Below are positions 1 to 9,895 of a stretch of 64,000 nt of DNA, in pieces. The stretch is taken from contig CP136063.1 in assembly GCA_032622095.1 (NCBI GenBank), positions 266,903,426-266,967,425 on the forward strand, given 5' to 3'. Source of the stretch: Siphonodentalium dalli. Taxonomy: Eukaryota > Mollusca > Scaphopoda > Gadilida > Siphonodentaliidae. The notes beneath the pieces were generated by a model, which did not search any database, was not told the DNA's origin, and saw nothing but the letters and a program-made list of their open reading frames with translations. Both the position numbers and the translations under genes were made by a program. Numbering within the stretch: position 1 is the first letter of the stretch; every line of letters starts with the position of its first letter.

Positions 1-214
1 ACAGTAATGCCCTAAATAATTTACTCCTTAATCACAGCAGAATTATGGGTAATTTTTCAGGATTTAGTTGGAAATATGGCTTGTTGCCATTCATCGGACA
101 GCTCTCCCCGAGAGCTTTCTGATGAATGGCAACAAGCCATATTTCCGACTAAATCCTGAAAAATTACCCATAATTCTGCTGTGGTTAAGGAGTCGATTAT
201 TTAGGGCATTACTG
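1..214. mobile_element. Palindromic TA-type MITE (CAGTAATGCCCTAA family), copy 1
   Basis: The two halves are inverted copies around CTCTCCCCGAGAG. The ends CAGTAATG/CATTACTG are flanked by TA in several copies, pointing to Tc1/mariner-type mobilisation. The left end touches the window start. Confidence 0.9.
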
Positions 215-219
215 CATGC

Positions 220-570
220 GCCATGACATCATGTAGTAGTTCCTGTTTTCAATCAATCAAAGATGGCGGCATAGCCTGCTAAGTGAAGGAAATTTGACTT
301 GTATTTATAAGAGAATAAAGATTTATTTGTTGGGATTTGAGTCAAATCAAATGACAGGTTTGGAATTGTAGTAGAATTCATTTATAAACAGATATATTGA
401 TTTGCAATGTTGCATTTATTCCAAAATTGAACTTATAAGCTATGATCGGAACCCCTGCATTATAATGCAACAGACATGTGTAAATGGTTCAATGGATGCA
501 ACACAATGCGCCAACACAACAGACCAAAGCAACTCGTTATCTAAACGCTACTTACAACCACTGCACATAT
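220..570. repeat. Dispersed repeat, uninterrupted copy
   Basis: CAAAGATGGCGGCATAGCCT...GACTTGTATTTATAAGAG and TATTGATTTGCAATGTTGCA match, in order, the two parts flanking the nested cluster at 9205-9310 and 15193-15375. This makes it the pre-insertion reference. Confidence 0.75.
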
Positions 571-861
571 TCTCATATATATATAATATGCATTCAACAT
601 CAACAACAATAAAGGCATTTCTGGTTGGAACATGGCGTATTTGGTTTGATGAATACCATATCGAACCAAATTTCCTTTAAAATTTATAATAAAACAATGA
701 TTGTGAAAAAGACACATTATTTATGCTAAAACAGTCTTGATGAATCAGTGTAGTGACAGAGAATCAAGTGCGTACATTTTAAAATAATATATATACTGTG
801 TAAACAATATGAGAGATAATAATATTATCTAAAAGGCACTCATAAACTGGTTATAAATCTC

Positions 862-1251
862 TTAACCCTTTACCCAACAGAACGGCCCTGTGCCAATGCA
901 TTCTCTTATATATGCGAGTCGACCATAGGTCGCCTCGCATATATAAGAGAATGCATTGGCTTAACACATTAAAATTTATAAAATTGTTAAAGAATGTAAG
1001 AAAAAATGGTAAAAAAAGATTTTTTTTAGGCCAATGCATTCTCTTATATATGCGAGGCGACCTATGGTCGACTCGCATATATAAGAGAATGCATTGGCAC
1101 AGGGCATAACTGTAACTATCACAATGTGGTCAAGGAGCCGGTTCCAATGATATCCATATTTGTATGGTTCTATTGAGACAGACCGAAGATATTTTAGGCT
1201 GTTGAAGCTTTATTTGGGCGTTTTTGGCCGGTTTGTTGGGGAAATGGTTAA
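862..1251. mobile_element. TTAA-type MITE (CCCTTTACCCAACA family)
   Basis: TTAA on both sides and inverted ends CCCTTTACCCAACA, features of piggyBac-type mobilisation. Inside are two copies of a hairpin module with AATGCATTCTCTTATATATG arms, then a GACCACATTG...GGCTGTTGAAGC tail. Its right TTAA is also the left TTAA of the next MITE. Confidence 0.88.
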
Positions 1252-1499
1252 CCCTTCCATGACTGCAGCTTCCTGAAATTTTGCCTGTGCCTGTGTTCTT
1301 ATATATACGAGTCTCTCACAGGGAGCTTCATATATATAATAGAATAGATTGGCCTGACAATATTTATATTAATATTGTAAGCTAGTGCATTATCTTAGGT
1401 ATGCGAGGCTCCCTATGGGAGACTCACATATATAAGAGAATGCACTGGCACAGGATTTATAATGCTGCACCAGCGTAGATCCCTTCATGAAAGGGTTAA
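1248..1499. mobile_element. TTAA-type MITE (CCCTTTCATGA family)
   Basis: Ends CCCTTCCATGACTGCAGCTTCC and, inverted, CCCTTTCATGAAGGG. It holds the hairpin module variant with CTCCCATAGGGAG tips. TTAA on both sides. Confidence 0.85.
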
Positions 1500-1507
1500 T
1501 ATCTTAT

Positions 1508-1757
1508 TTAACCCTTTCATGATGGGAGCTGTGCTGGTGCAACATTAAAGATTCTTTGCCAGTGCATTCTCTTATATATTTGAATCTCCCATAGGGAGCA
1601 TCGCATATAGGATAATGCATTGGCTTACAAGGTCAAGGTAAATATTGTCAGGCCAATGTATTCTCTTATATATGCGAGGCTCCCTATGTGAGACTCGCAT
1701 ATATAAGAGAATGCAGAGGCACAGGGTTTTCGCAAAATTTCAGGAAGCTCCAGTAAG
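1508..1757. mobile_element. TTAA-type MITE (CCCTTTCATGATGGGAGCTG family), right end lost
   Basis: Left TTAA and terminus are clear. The right side stops after GGAAGCTCCAGT, without the terminal GGGTTAA. Confidence 0.82.
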
Positions 1758-2141
1758 TGGTATTTATAGATTCATAGTTAAAATAAAATGTAGGAATTAA
1801 ACAGTATAAAATTATCATTTTTAACACTTTCTTTACTGAATACTCATAGACCAAAAGATTATTTTGGAAATGTTCGGATAGCAAATTCAAAATATGCCAT
1901 TTGTTGAACTTATTATCTGAACATTTCTCTTCATGGACTAAGAATTTCCAGATGAATAATAGACCATTCTAATGTATAGTTTCATAATTGAATGGGAACA
2001 TGTATTTAGTTAAGAAAGTGTTAAAACAGTGGTACTTATAAATTCAGAGTTAACATAAAAAGTAGGTAACAGTATAAAATTATCTTATTTCAACAAAGTA
2101 AAAGGCAATCACAACCAATAACACACTTATAATTATAAAAA

Positions 2142-2212
2142 AATTTCAGCAGTACCAGATAATGAATTTCAGCAGTATCAGATAATGAATTTCAGCAGTA
2201 TCAGATAATGAA
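2142..2212. repeat. 23-bp tandem repeat, three copies
   Basis: Unit AATTTCAGCAGTATCAGATA plus ATG. Confidence 0.85.
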
Positions 2213-2244
2213 ATTCATGAACTTATAATAGTTATTAACATTTA

Positions 2245-2990
2245 AATATGGTGCTGGACATTTGCATTAGGTCCCGATAGGGTGAATTTAGTGACGCTGC
2301 CCTGCACAGCAGGCTAGCATCACTGAATTAATTCTTGGGACCTCATTCTGCTTAGGCTTTATTATCAAATTACCAAGTTTTTTAGTGTTTCTTTTTCTTT
2401 TTAGCTTAGGCGACACCAATTTTAAAGTCTGGTTTACAAACATGCGGGGAGAATAAAAGTAGATGCAGGAGGGAAAAAAATAAAAATAAAATTTATATCA
2501 AGTAAATCGTGGAATTTTACATAAATTTTACAAAAATTGTGAAAAAATGTTTTTGAATGAAATTCTGAACCAAACAAGACATTTCTTGTCATGAAATACA
2601 TGAAAATATGGATCTGTAAATGATCATAAGCAGAACCGGATGCGACAGCAAATGAAAATCAGTACGCGTGTAAAAACAATTGTGAGAAAAAAGTTTAATT
2701 TTTTTTCATGAAATGGAAAAAAAGTTGTAGGAGGTGTTCGTAAACCAGACTTAAAAATTGGTGTCGCCTTAGTTTCTCTATATCCCTAAATTGGCAGACA
2801 ACACAATAAATAAATGAGGTGCCCAATGGGTGCACATCACCATCTGGGAACATAAATCTGTGTCTAGGTCTGCCATGCAGAATGAGGTCCCCAGAGGATG
2901 AATTTGGTGATGCTAGTCCACTGTGAGGGGTAGTGTCACTGAGTTCACCTTCAGGGGACCTCATTCTGCAACCATATTTGGAGTCCTATT
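2245..2990. mobile_element. Old hAT-like MITE, interrupted
   Basis: Two diverged copies of the AATGAGGTCCCCAGAGG palindrome (2270-2350 and 2876-2970). The TCTCTATATCCC middle region lies between them, split by the inverted-repeat element 2406-2771. Confidence 0.7.
2406..2771. mobile_element. Inverted-repeat element (TTAGGCGACACCAATT family)
   Basis: About 36-bp inverted ends (TTAGGCGACACCAATTTTAA and onward GTCTGGTTTACAAAC) enclose 290 bp of AT-rich sequence. It interrupts the older MITE 2245-2990. Confidence 0.8.
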
Positions 2991-3172
2991 TGTGATTTTC
3001 AGTAGTAGACCAACAGTATTATAACTCGGAAGTTGTGTTACTGAAAACTAAATTTCCAAGGGTTGATATCACAAAACAAAACACTGCTATTCCATAAGTA
3101 ACTTGACAAAGGAATATTTGAATCCAGATTAGTCACTCTACAATCTAATATTGGTTTTGACCGCTTTGTGTT

Positions 3173-3395
3173 CAGTAATGCCTGAAGTATATGTATTAAA
3201 TAATCGACCCTTTAACAGCAGAATTATGGTAATTTTTTTAGGATTTAGTCGGAAATATGGCTTGTTGCCATTCATCTGAAAGCTCTCACCGAGAGCTTTC
3301 AGATGAATGGCAGCAAGCCATATTTGCGACTAAATCCTGTAAAATTTCCCACAATACTGCTGTGGTTTAGGGATTGATTATTTAGGACATTACTG
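3173..3395. mobile_element. Palindromic TA-type MITE, copy 2
   Basis: Same family as copy 1, more diverged; central CTCTCACCGAGAG. Confidence 0.88.
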
Positions 3396-3892
3396 TATTT
3401 GTAAAATTGATTAAAGTTGTTGGTGTCCGTTTTGTGTTTAAAACCTATTACCGTTGCTGCTGGCAGTTTTTGGTCTGACTGACACGGATCCTACATTTGA
3501 TCTCTCCTCCCACCTCTGTTTTGCTTTTGGCATTATTTGTCTGCCGGCCGGACTTCTTACACTGTCATTATCTTGGCTGGCAGGGCTGAATTTACTGAAC
3601 ACCTTCCCACCTGAAATCAAAAAAATTTTAGATCAATGTTTGGTAGGATGATCAGGAATGGTATGTTATGGTATGGGGGAGGGGGCCAGGTAGGCCCACT
3701 GTGCTTCCCCTCTTGAAGGCTGAATTAACCCTCTGCAGGGATACTTCTTTTGCATCCCCTGAATTTTCAAAATGAAACCTTATACTTTATAAAATAATTA
3801 ATACCAACCCCTAAACCCCTATGGTTTGAAAATTTATAACGAAATGACATAATTTACGTTGAATGTTGATTGAGAAATTAAATATACATAAT

Positions 3893-4080
3893 CCGAATTA
3901 ACGCTCCTAAATTATAATTTCTTTGGCTTCGGAGGTAAAAAAACATTTGATTCAAGGAACCCACCCATCAAAGCTCAGAGTAATCAGATATCAATTCTAT
4001 AAATCTGTTATTTTTCACCACCTGGAATATTTGGTGGCTTAGCAATACTTAATACTAACCCCTATTATTTGAACATTTTA
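3893..4080. mobile_element. Fragment of AAAGGTACTCAA-type MITE
   Basis: Keeps TTTCTTTGGCTTCGGAGG and CATCAAAGCTCAGAGTAATC; the ends are lost. Confidence 0.65.
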
Positions 4081-4164
4081 ATCGAAATGACATATTTTAC
4101 ATTGAATTAGCCCATCAGAACAATCTCATACTATTTTCAGTTTTAATTTTCCAACAGCTGTAGC

Positions 4165-4564
4165 TTAACCCTTTACCCAACAGAAGGGCCCTGTGCCAAT
4201 GCATTCTCTTATATATGCGAGTCGACCATAGGTCGCCTCGCATATATAAGAGAATGCATTGGCATAACACATTAAAAATTATAAAATTGTTAAAGAATGT
4301 AAGAAAAAATGGTAAAAAGTGTTAAAAAAATATTTTTTTTAGGCCAATGCATTCTCTTATATATACGAGGCGACCTATGGTCGACTCGCATATATAAGAG
4401 AATGCATTGGCACAGGGCATAACTGTAACTATCACAATGTGGTCAAGGAGCCGGTTCCAATGATATCCATATTTGTATGGTTCTATTGAGACAGACCGAA
4501 GATATTTTAGGCTGTTGAAGCTTTATTTGGCCGGTTTTGGCCGGTTTGTTGGGTAAAGGGTTAA
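4165..4564. mobile_element. TTAA-type MITE (CCCTTTACCCAACA family)
   Basis: Well-preserved copy with TTAA flanks and the terminal TGTTGGGTAAAGGG. Confidence 0.92.
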
Positions 4565-4650
4565 GGGGTGGAATTTCCATCAGCTGTAGCTTTAGGGGTG
4601 GAATTTCCGTCAGCTGTCACTTTAGGGGTGGAATTTCCAACAGTTCATAT
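4564..4650. repeat. Short tandem repeat, three copies
   Basis: Unit AGGGGTGGAATTTCC plus a variable ATCAGCTGTAGCTTT. Confidence 0.75.
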
Positions 4651-4991
4651 ACATGTACATGTATTCCAAAGTTGATGGAGGGGTGAGACACCCCAAATTA
4701 TAATCCCTAATCCCCCATACCCTTTCAGCACATCCCTGGATGACTAATAAATAATATTAATTGAAAGAGTAATGAAATTGTGTGTGAAAATACACGAGCA
4801 TGTCCTTTTTATCACAATTTCATTTATATACACTTACGGCAAAAATATATCATATATTGACTACCCAGACTACAATATTAATATATTTACATTTCATGAA
4901 AGTGTAATCCACAAATGCAATAAATGTGCATGTGGTTTAAAACAGTTAAAATATTTCTCAGATAAAATAACCTGTCAGTGTGTCAATATAT

Positions 4992-5149
4992 ACACAGAAC
5001 GACACGATGTGTAAATGGGTTTGTCGATACGGCACGAGTGCTGTCGCAGAAGGATAGAACAAGAGGCGCTTGTGCCTCGAGTTCTATCCTTCAGCGACAA
5101 CATTAGTGCCGTATCAACAAACCCATTTACACATCGTGTCGTTCTGTGT
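4992..5149. repeat. Long palindrome
   Basis: Arms of about 70 bp (ACACAGAACGACACGATGTG, then AATGGGTTTGT) with a centre GAGGCGCTTGTGCCTC. Likely a foldback MITE; only one copy in the window. Confidence 0.85.
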
Positions 5150-5182
5150 TTATTACACGCTTCGTGTCCTAGAATCCGTACA

Positions 5183-5409
5183 TTAACCCTTTGAGTGCCA
5201 AGTCCGATTTTTGTATCAACCCATATACCCTGTGCCAATGCATTCTCTTATATATGCGAGTCGACCATAGGTCGCCTTGCATATATAAGAGAATGCATTT
5301 TTTGTTTACAATTTTTTACAATTTTAATAATTTATTCTTATATTCTTTAACAGACTTATTTTGTAGGTTTAGGGCCGATGAGATCGGCCCCTGGCACTCA
5401 AAGGGTTAA
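5183..5409. mobile_element. TTAA-type MITE (CCCTTTGAGTGCCAAG family)
   Basis: 227 bp, TTAA on both sides, inverted ends CCCTTTGAGTGCCA. It encloses one copy of the GACCATAGGTC hairpin module. Confidence 0.9.
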
Positions 5410-5643
5410 AAATACAGGTTTAGGTTTATTTAGGCACATAAAGGGCGTGTTTTGTCATGTGTGATAATGCTTCTATTTTATAGTTCCAGTTTCATGGTTG
5501 AGGCGAACGTCATGTACGTTATGTTACATCAACGAGATGCATATGGAACGTATGTTCCATACGTATTTGTAAATATGGAACAGCAATAACACTGTACTTA
5601 TAGGAACAAGCGTTAATAAAAACTAATCAATTATGAACAACTG

Positions 5644-5906
5644 TTAACCCTTTCATGATGGGAGCTGCACTGGTGCAGCATTAAAGATCATGTGCCAGTG
5701 CATTCTCTTATATATGTGAGTCTCCCATAGGGAGCCTCGCATATATAAGAGAATGCACTGGCTTACAAGGTCAAGGTAAATATTGTTAGGTCACTGCATT
5801 CTCTTATATATGTGAGGTTCCCTATGGGAGACTCACACATATAAGATAATGCATTGGCACAGGGCTTTTGCAAAATTTCTGGAAGATCCAGTCATGGAAG
5901 GGTTAA
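5644..5906. mobile_element. TTAA-type MITE (CCCTTTCATGATGGGAGCTG family)
   Basis: Complete, TTAA on both sides, two hairpin modules with CTCCCATAGGGAG and inverse tips. Confidence 0.9.
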
Positions 5907-6234
5907 AAATACCTGGCACGATTCAGTTTACCATGCATAAGAAAATACTAAATACTTGTCATTCATATAGTACAGTTATCGTGAAAATCTTCACAATCAT
6001 CCATCAGTAATATGTCAAAAACAGTCACAAAAGCTCACTTTGGAGAATGATTTTTATCACATAATTTGACCATAAAAGCAGTTTCATAATTATCGGTAAT
6101 AGACACGTTTAATATCAGCGCGTGCGATGACGTCACTGCGTTCTTCAAATAACTTGCGATCGCTGTAGTTTATGATTGTTGTTTTCGATGAATATTGCGC
6201 GTTGCTTCGGGTTTATTTGATCATGTGATAAAAG

Positions 6235-6380
6235 GTATCTCACACTCGTCCTATTTTATACGTAATTTATCAACCTCCTCCTCTAAATTCTATTTGAGCC
6301 TCGGTAAACCTCGGCTCAAATCAAATTTAGTGAACTCGGTTGATAAATTCCGTATAAACTAGAAACTCATGTGAGATCCT
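6235..6380. repeat. Imperfect inverted repeat
   Basis: AGGTATCTCACACTCGTCC ... TTTATACGTAATTTATCAACC on the left mirror the right arm ending ATGTGAGATCC. The centre is GAGCCTCGGTAAACCTCGGCTC. Single copy seen. Confidence 0.7.
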
Positions 6381-7131
6381 CTATTTATTATCTACTGGGG
6401 AAGCATGGACACACTTCAATCATTGAAATTTTTGCTATGCTGACAACAATAAAAAGATGTTAAAATTTTGCTCTTTTGAAAGTTGACATCTGGCCATCAG
6501 AACCTCTTGTAACAGTTAATAAATAAGGACCAGTTTTATATAGCGATTAACAAATTACTTGCTCTGACATGCTTGGTACAATATTACCCCAGTCATTTTT
6601 ACAAGCCAATGAGTTTATTGGTCTCATATAATTATGTTCTGGTTTATAAAACATACAGATAGCAGATTTATGGTGTCACATCGGACATGGCATCTGAAGG
6701 AACCAAAATGAAAACCTGAAACTTGTGTTTGAATGTGTTTTTGTTTAGTGGAAACAAAAGAAATGTAAACATTTTTTTTAATCAGTGCTGAGATCAACAA
6801 AGTGTTGGCATATGAGACATGCAACAAATTAAATGCCTTTATCCTCATAACCTAGGACCAGACAACAAGTTTTAACAAGCAATACACCAACAACATTCCA
6901 AACAACATTCAAATGCTGTGCAAAGCAGTAGAACTGAGACACACCTGTTTAATACTGCTAAGTGAAGCCTTGTGGAAAATTCTGTGAAAACTAGTCCGCA
7001 AAGTCAGAATTGAACAAGAAACTGTATCATGCATCTAGTTATAAACATTAAACACTTATTTGTATTATTTAGATTGTGAATGTGGATGCCAGTAACATCA
7101 TCTTCAGGTCTTTAGATTCCCATAACCCTTT

Positions 7132-7367
7132 CGTGATGGGAGCTGTGCTAGTGCAGCATTAAAAATACTGTGCCAATGCATTCTTTTATATATGTGAGTC
7201 ACCCATAGGGAGCCTCACAGATATAAGAGAATGCACTAGCTTACAAGGTCAAGGTAAATATTTTAGGCCAATGTATTCTCTTATATGTGTGAGGCTCCCT
7301 ATGGTAGACTCGCATATAAAAGACAATGCATTGGCACAGGCACAGGCTCCAGTCATGGAATGGTTAT
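7132..7367. mobile_element. TTAA-type MITE (CCCTTTCATGATGGGAGCTG family), old copy
   Basis: Both TTAA sites are mutated; the internal hairpins are partly decayed. Confidence 0.85.
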
Positions 7368-7989
7368 TTAGGGCACACTGTGACTAACTGCAGACCCACA
7401 AGGCCAACAATGTGAGAATTCTTTTTTAATTGATCATCAAATCTTCCCTTCTGGGGTCTCAATTCCTGATTCAAGAAACCTTAAAATTATATTTTTTCTA
7501 TGACTTCACTTTCAAAATAACGGCTACAGATTGAAATTGATTTAATCAAAATGATGAGATAATTTTAATAAGAGGTGAATGCCCATTCAGCTATACATAA
7601 ATAACATGCAATAACTATGATAGGAACAATTTGAACTGCTGTTCATTTAAAAAAAAAAATCAACTATTTTTAACATTTCACAAATTTAATTATTGGAAAC
7701 CTATTAGCAGTACATGTTTCTGAGCTTGCCAAGAATTTGCGAAAATTTATTTAAATTATGATGAAAAAATATATTTTTTTTGGTAAATCAAATTTTTAAC
7801 AACAAATAGATAACATATGCTTTGATGTTCCTTATATACATCGCTTGAAGCAAGCTCGGAGCATTTAATATATAGCGAAAGAGAGATGCATAAAAAGATT
7901 AAGTGGTACATAGACATTTCTGAAGATTTCACCAATGATATTCTAATAGACAAATTATACACAAAATATACACAAAAGCACTTTATCTT

Positions 7990-8259
7990 TAAAGGTACTC
8001 AATCCGATCAGACACTTCTAAATTACTATTTCTTTGGCTTCGGGATGAAAAATATTTTATTCGAGTCGAGGAACCCAACCATCAAAGCTCAGAGTGATCA
8101 GATATCAATTTTTGAAGTTTGTTAATTTCTCGAGACGTGGCCCAGAAACACATGGTCAAACAGACAAATTGCAAATGAAGATGGATAAAATCAAGTGGTT
8201 ATTATTACCACTGTTTTTAGAGTTATTTAGGAGCACCTGATCGGATTGAGTACCTTTAA
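7990..8259. mobile_element. MITE with AAAGGTACTCAATCCGATCAG-type ends
   Basis: Inverted ends AAAGGTACTCAATCCGATCA; the middle has CTTTGGCTTCGGG and AAAGCTCAGAGTGATCAGAT. Copies or pieces lie at 39100-39576, 3893-4080 and 60764-61010. Confidence 0.82.
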
Positions 8260-8721
8260 TTTCTTGAACCTGACTGTGGAGAGTTGACTTCCACTCATCA
8301 AATTCAAAAAGAGAAAATTATTCATTACACACATATTGCTATCTCCTAGTTGATTCCGTTACTTCAGGGTGTGGTAATTGTACCCAAATGCAAAAGCGCT
8401 ATCCTGATAGCTTGCTTGATGTAAATGACATAAATACACATGCTTGACATAAATGCACGAAAACCCAACTGGTACTACAACAATAATTCAAATTCATTTT
8501 GTGTTGAGTAGATGACTAACTAGCATGGAAAACAAACAGAAACAATTATTTGGTACTGAGGAATATTTACTGTTGGTGTGTAATAAATACAGAACAGCAG
8601 TCATATGAAGGGGGTGAAGTTTATCGAACTCATTTGTTATGCTGCATGTTACAACACGAGTCTGACGTCTCTCATCTCTCTTTGTATAATTGTGACACAA
8701 CAAACTTATTCAGCACATATA

Positions 8722-8934
8722 CAGTAATGTCCTAAGTAATCGATTCTTTAACTACAGAAGAATTATGGGTAACTTTTCAGGATTTAGTCAGAAATATGGC
8801 TTGTTGCCATTCATCGGAAAGCTCTCCCCGAGAGCTTTCCGATGAATGGCAACAAGCCATATTTGCGATTAAATCCTGAAAAGTTACCCATAATTCTGCT
8901 GTAGTTAAAGAGTCGATTACTTAGGGCATTACTG
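8722..8934. mobile_element. Palindromic TA-type MITE, copy 3
   Basis: Flanked by TA on both sides (ATA|CAGTAATG and CATTACTG|TAC). The arms are nearly perfect inverted copies. Confidence 0.92.
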
Positions 8935-8994
8935 TACATGCCTGTGTGGTTCTGTCCATATGGTCCTCAATTAAAATGGTTTGTGAAGTATTTA

Positions 8995-9310
8995 TGAGTA
9001 ACGGCGTGTTCAGACAATTCCGTTGCAAATGTTGCGTGCATTGCGTTTAAATTGGAATACAGACAATAATATTAAGCCATTTAGATGGCTGCAATGCGTC
9101 CGTTATGTTGTATTTTATCAGCATACACCACAGAGGACAATGGAGAGATTCTATTTTCAACACAATGCAAGCCGTAACGCATACCTTATAATTATGGTAA
9201 TTAAGTGTGTGTGTCATGACGTTTCTTGTTTTCAAATGACAATAGATGGCGGCTGTCCTAGAGAGTGAATTTGGTGATGCAAAGCAAAGGACATTTGATT
9301 TGTATTTATG
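8995..9310. repeat. Dispersed repeat, left part of the interrupted copy
   Basis: It starts near GGCGTGTTCAGACAATTCCG, rich in GTTGCG words, and ends at GATTTGTATTTATG where the TTAA-type MITE begins. The right part resumes at 15193. The ends hint at a PIF/Harbinger- or hAT-type origin, unproven. Confidence 0.6.
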
Positions 9311-9764
9311 TTAACCCTTTACCCAACAAACCGGCCAAAAACGGCCAAATAAAGCTGCAACAGCCTAAATTATCTTGGGTCTGTCTCAATAACACCATAC
9401 AAATATGGATATCATTGGAACCGGTTCATTGACCACATTGTGATGGTTACAGTTATGCCCTGTGCCAATGCATTCTCATATATAAGAGAATGCATTTTTA
9501 CCATTTTTTCTTACATTCTTTAACAATTTTATAATTTTTAATGTGTTAAGCCAATGCATTCTCTTATATATGCGAGGCGACCTATGGTCGACTCGCATAT
9601 ATAAGAGAATGCATTGGCATAGGGCATAACTGTAACCATCACAATGTGGTCAAGGAGCCAGTTCCAATGATATCCATATTTGTATGGTTCTATTGAGACA
9701 GACCGAAGATATTTTAGGCTGTTGAAGCTTTATTTGGCCGGTTTTGGCCGTTTTGTTGGGTAAA

Positions 9765-9895
9765 TAGTATAGTCGTTGTGGTGATTTTGGAGGGTGAACG
9801 TAGAAAAAATTGTTATAAAGCCAGTTTTGGTGTCATTTTGACCGGGAATGTTTGGACAACAATATATCCAAAATCCGCTAAAATCCGCTTTGGGG
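9765..9895 (+). repeat. Left terminal inverted repeat of the 5.4-kb transposon
   Basis: It shares TAGTRTRGTCGT, ATAAAGCYRGTTTTGGT, TCATTTTG and TATCCAAAATCCGCTAAAAT with the inverted right end. Similarity fades after about 130 bp. Confidence 0.85.

Noticed and set aside
912-1109. Matching small ORFs on both strands (MRVDHRSPRIYKRMHW)
   Set aside because: They arise from the palindromic MITE hairpin and recur wherever the module occurs.
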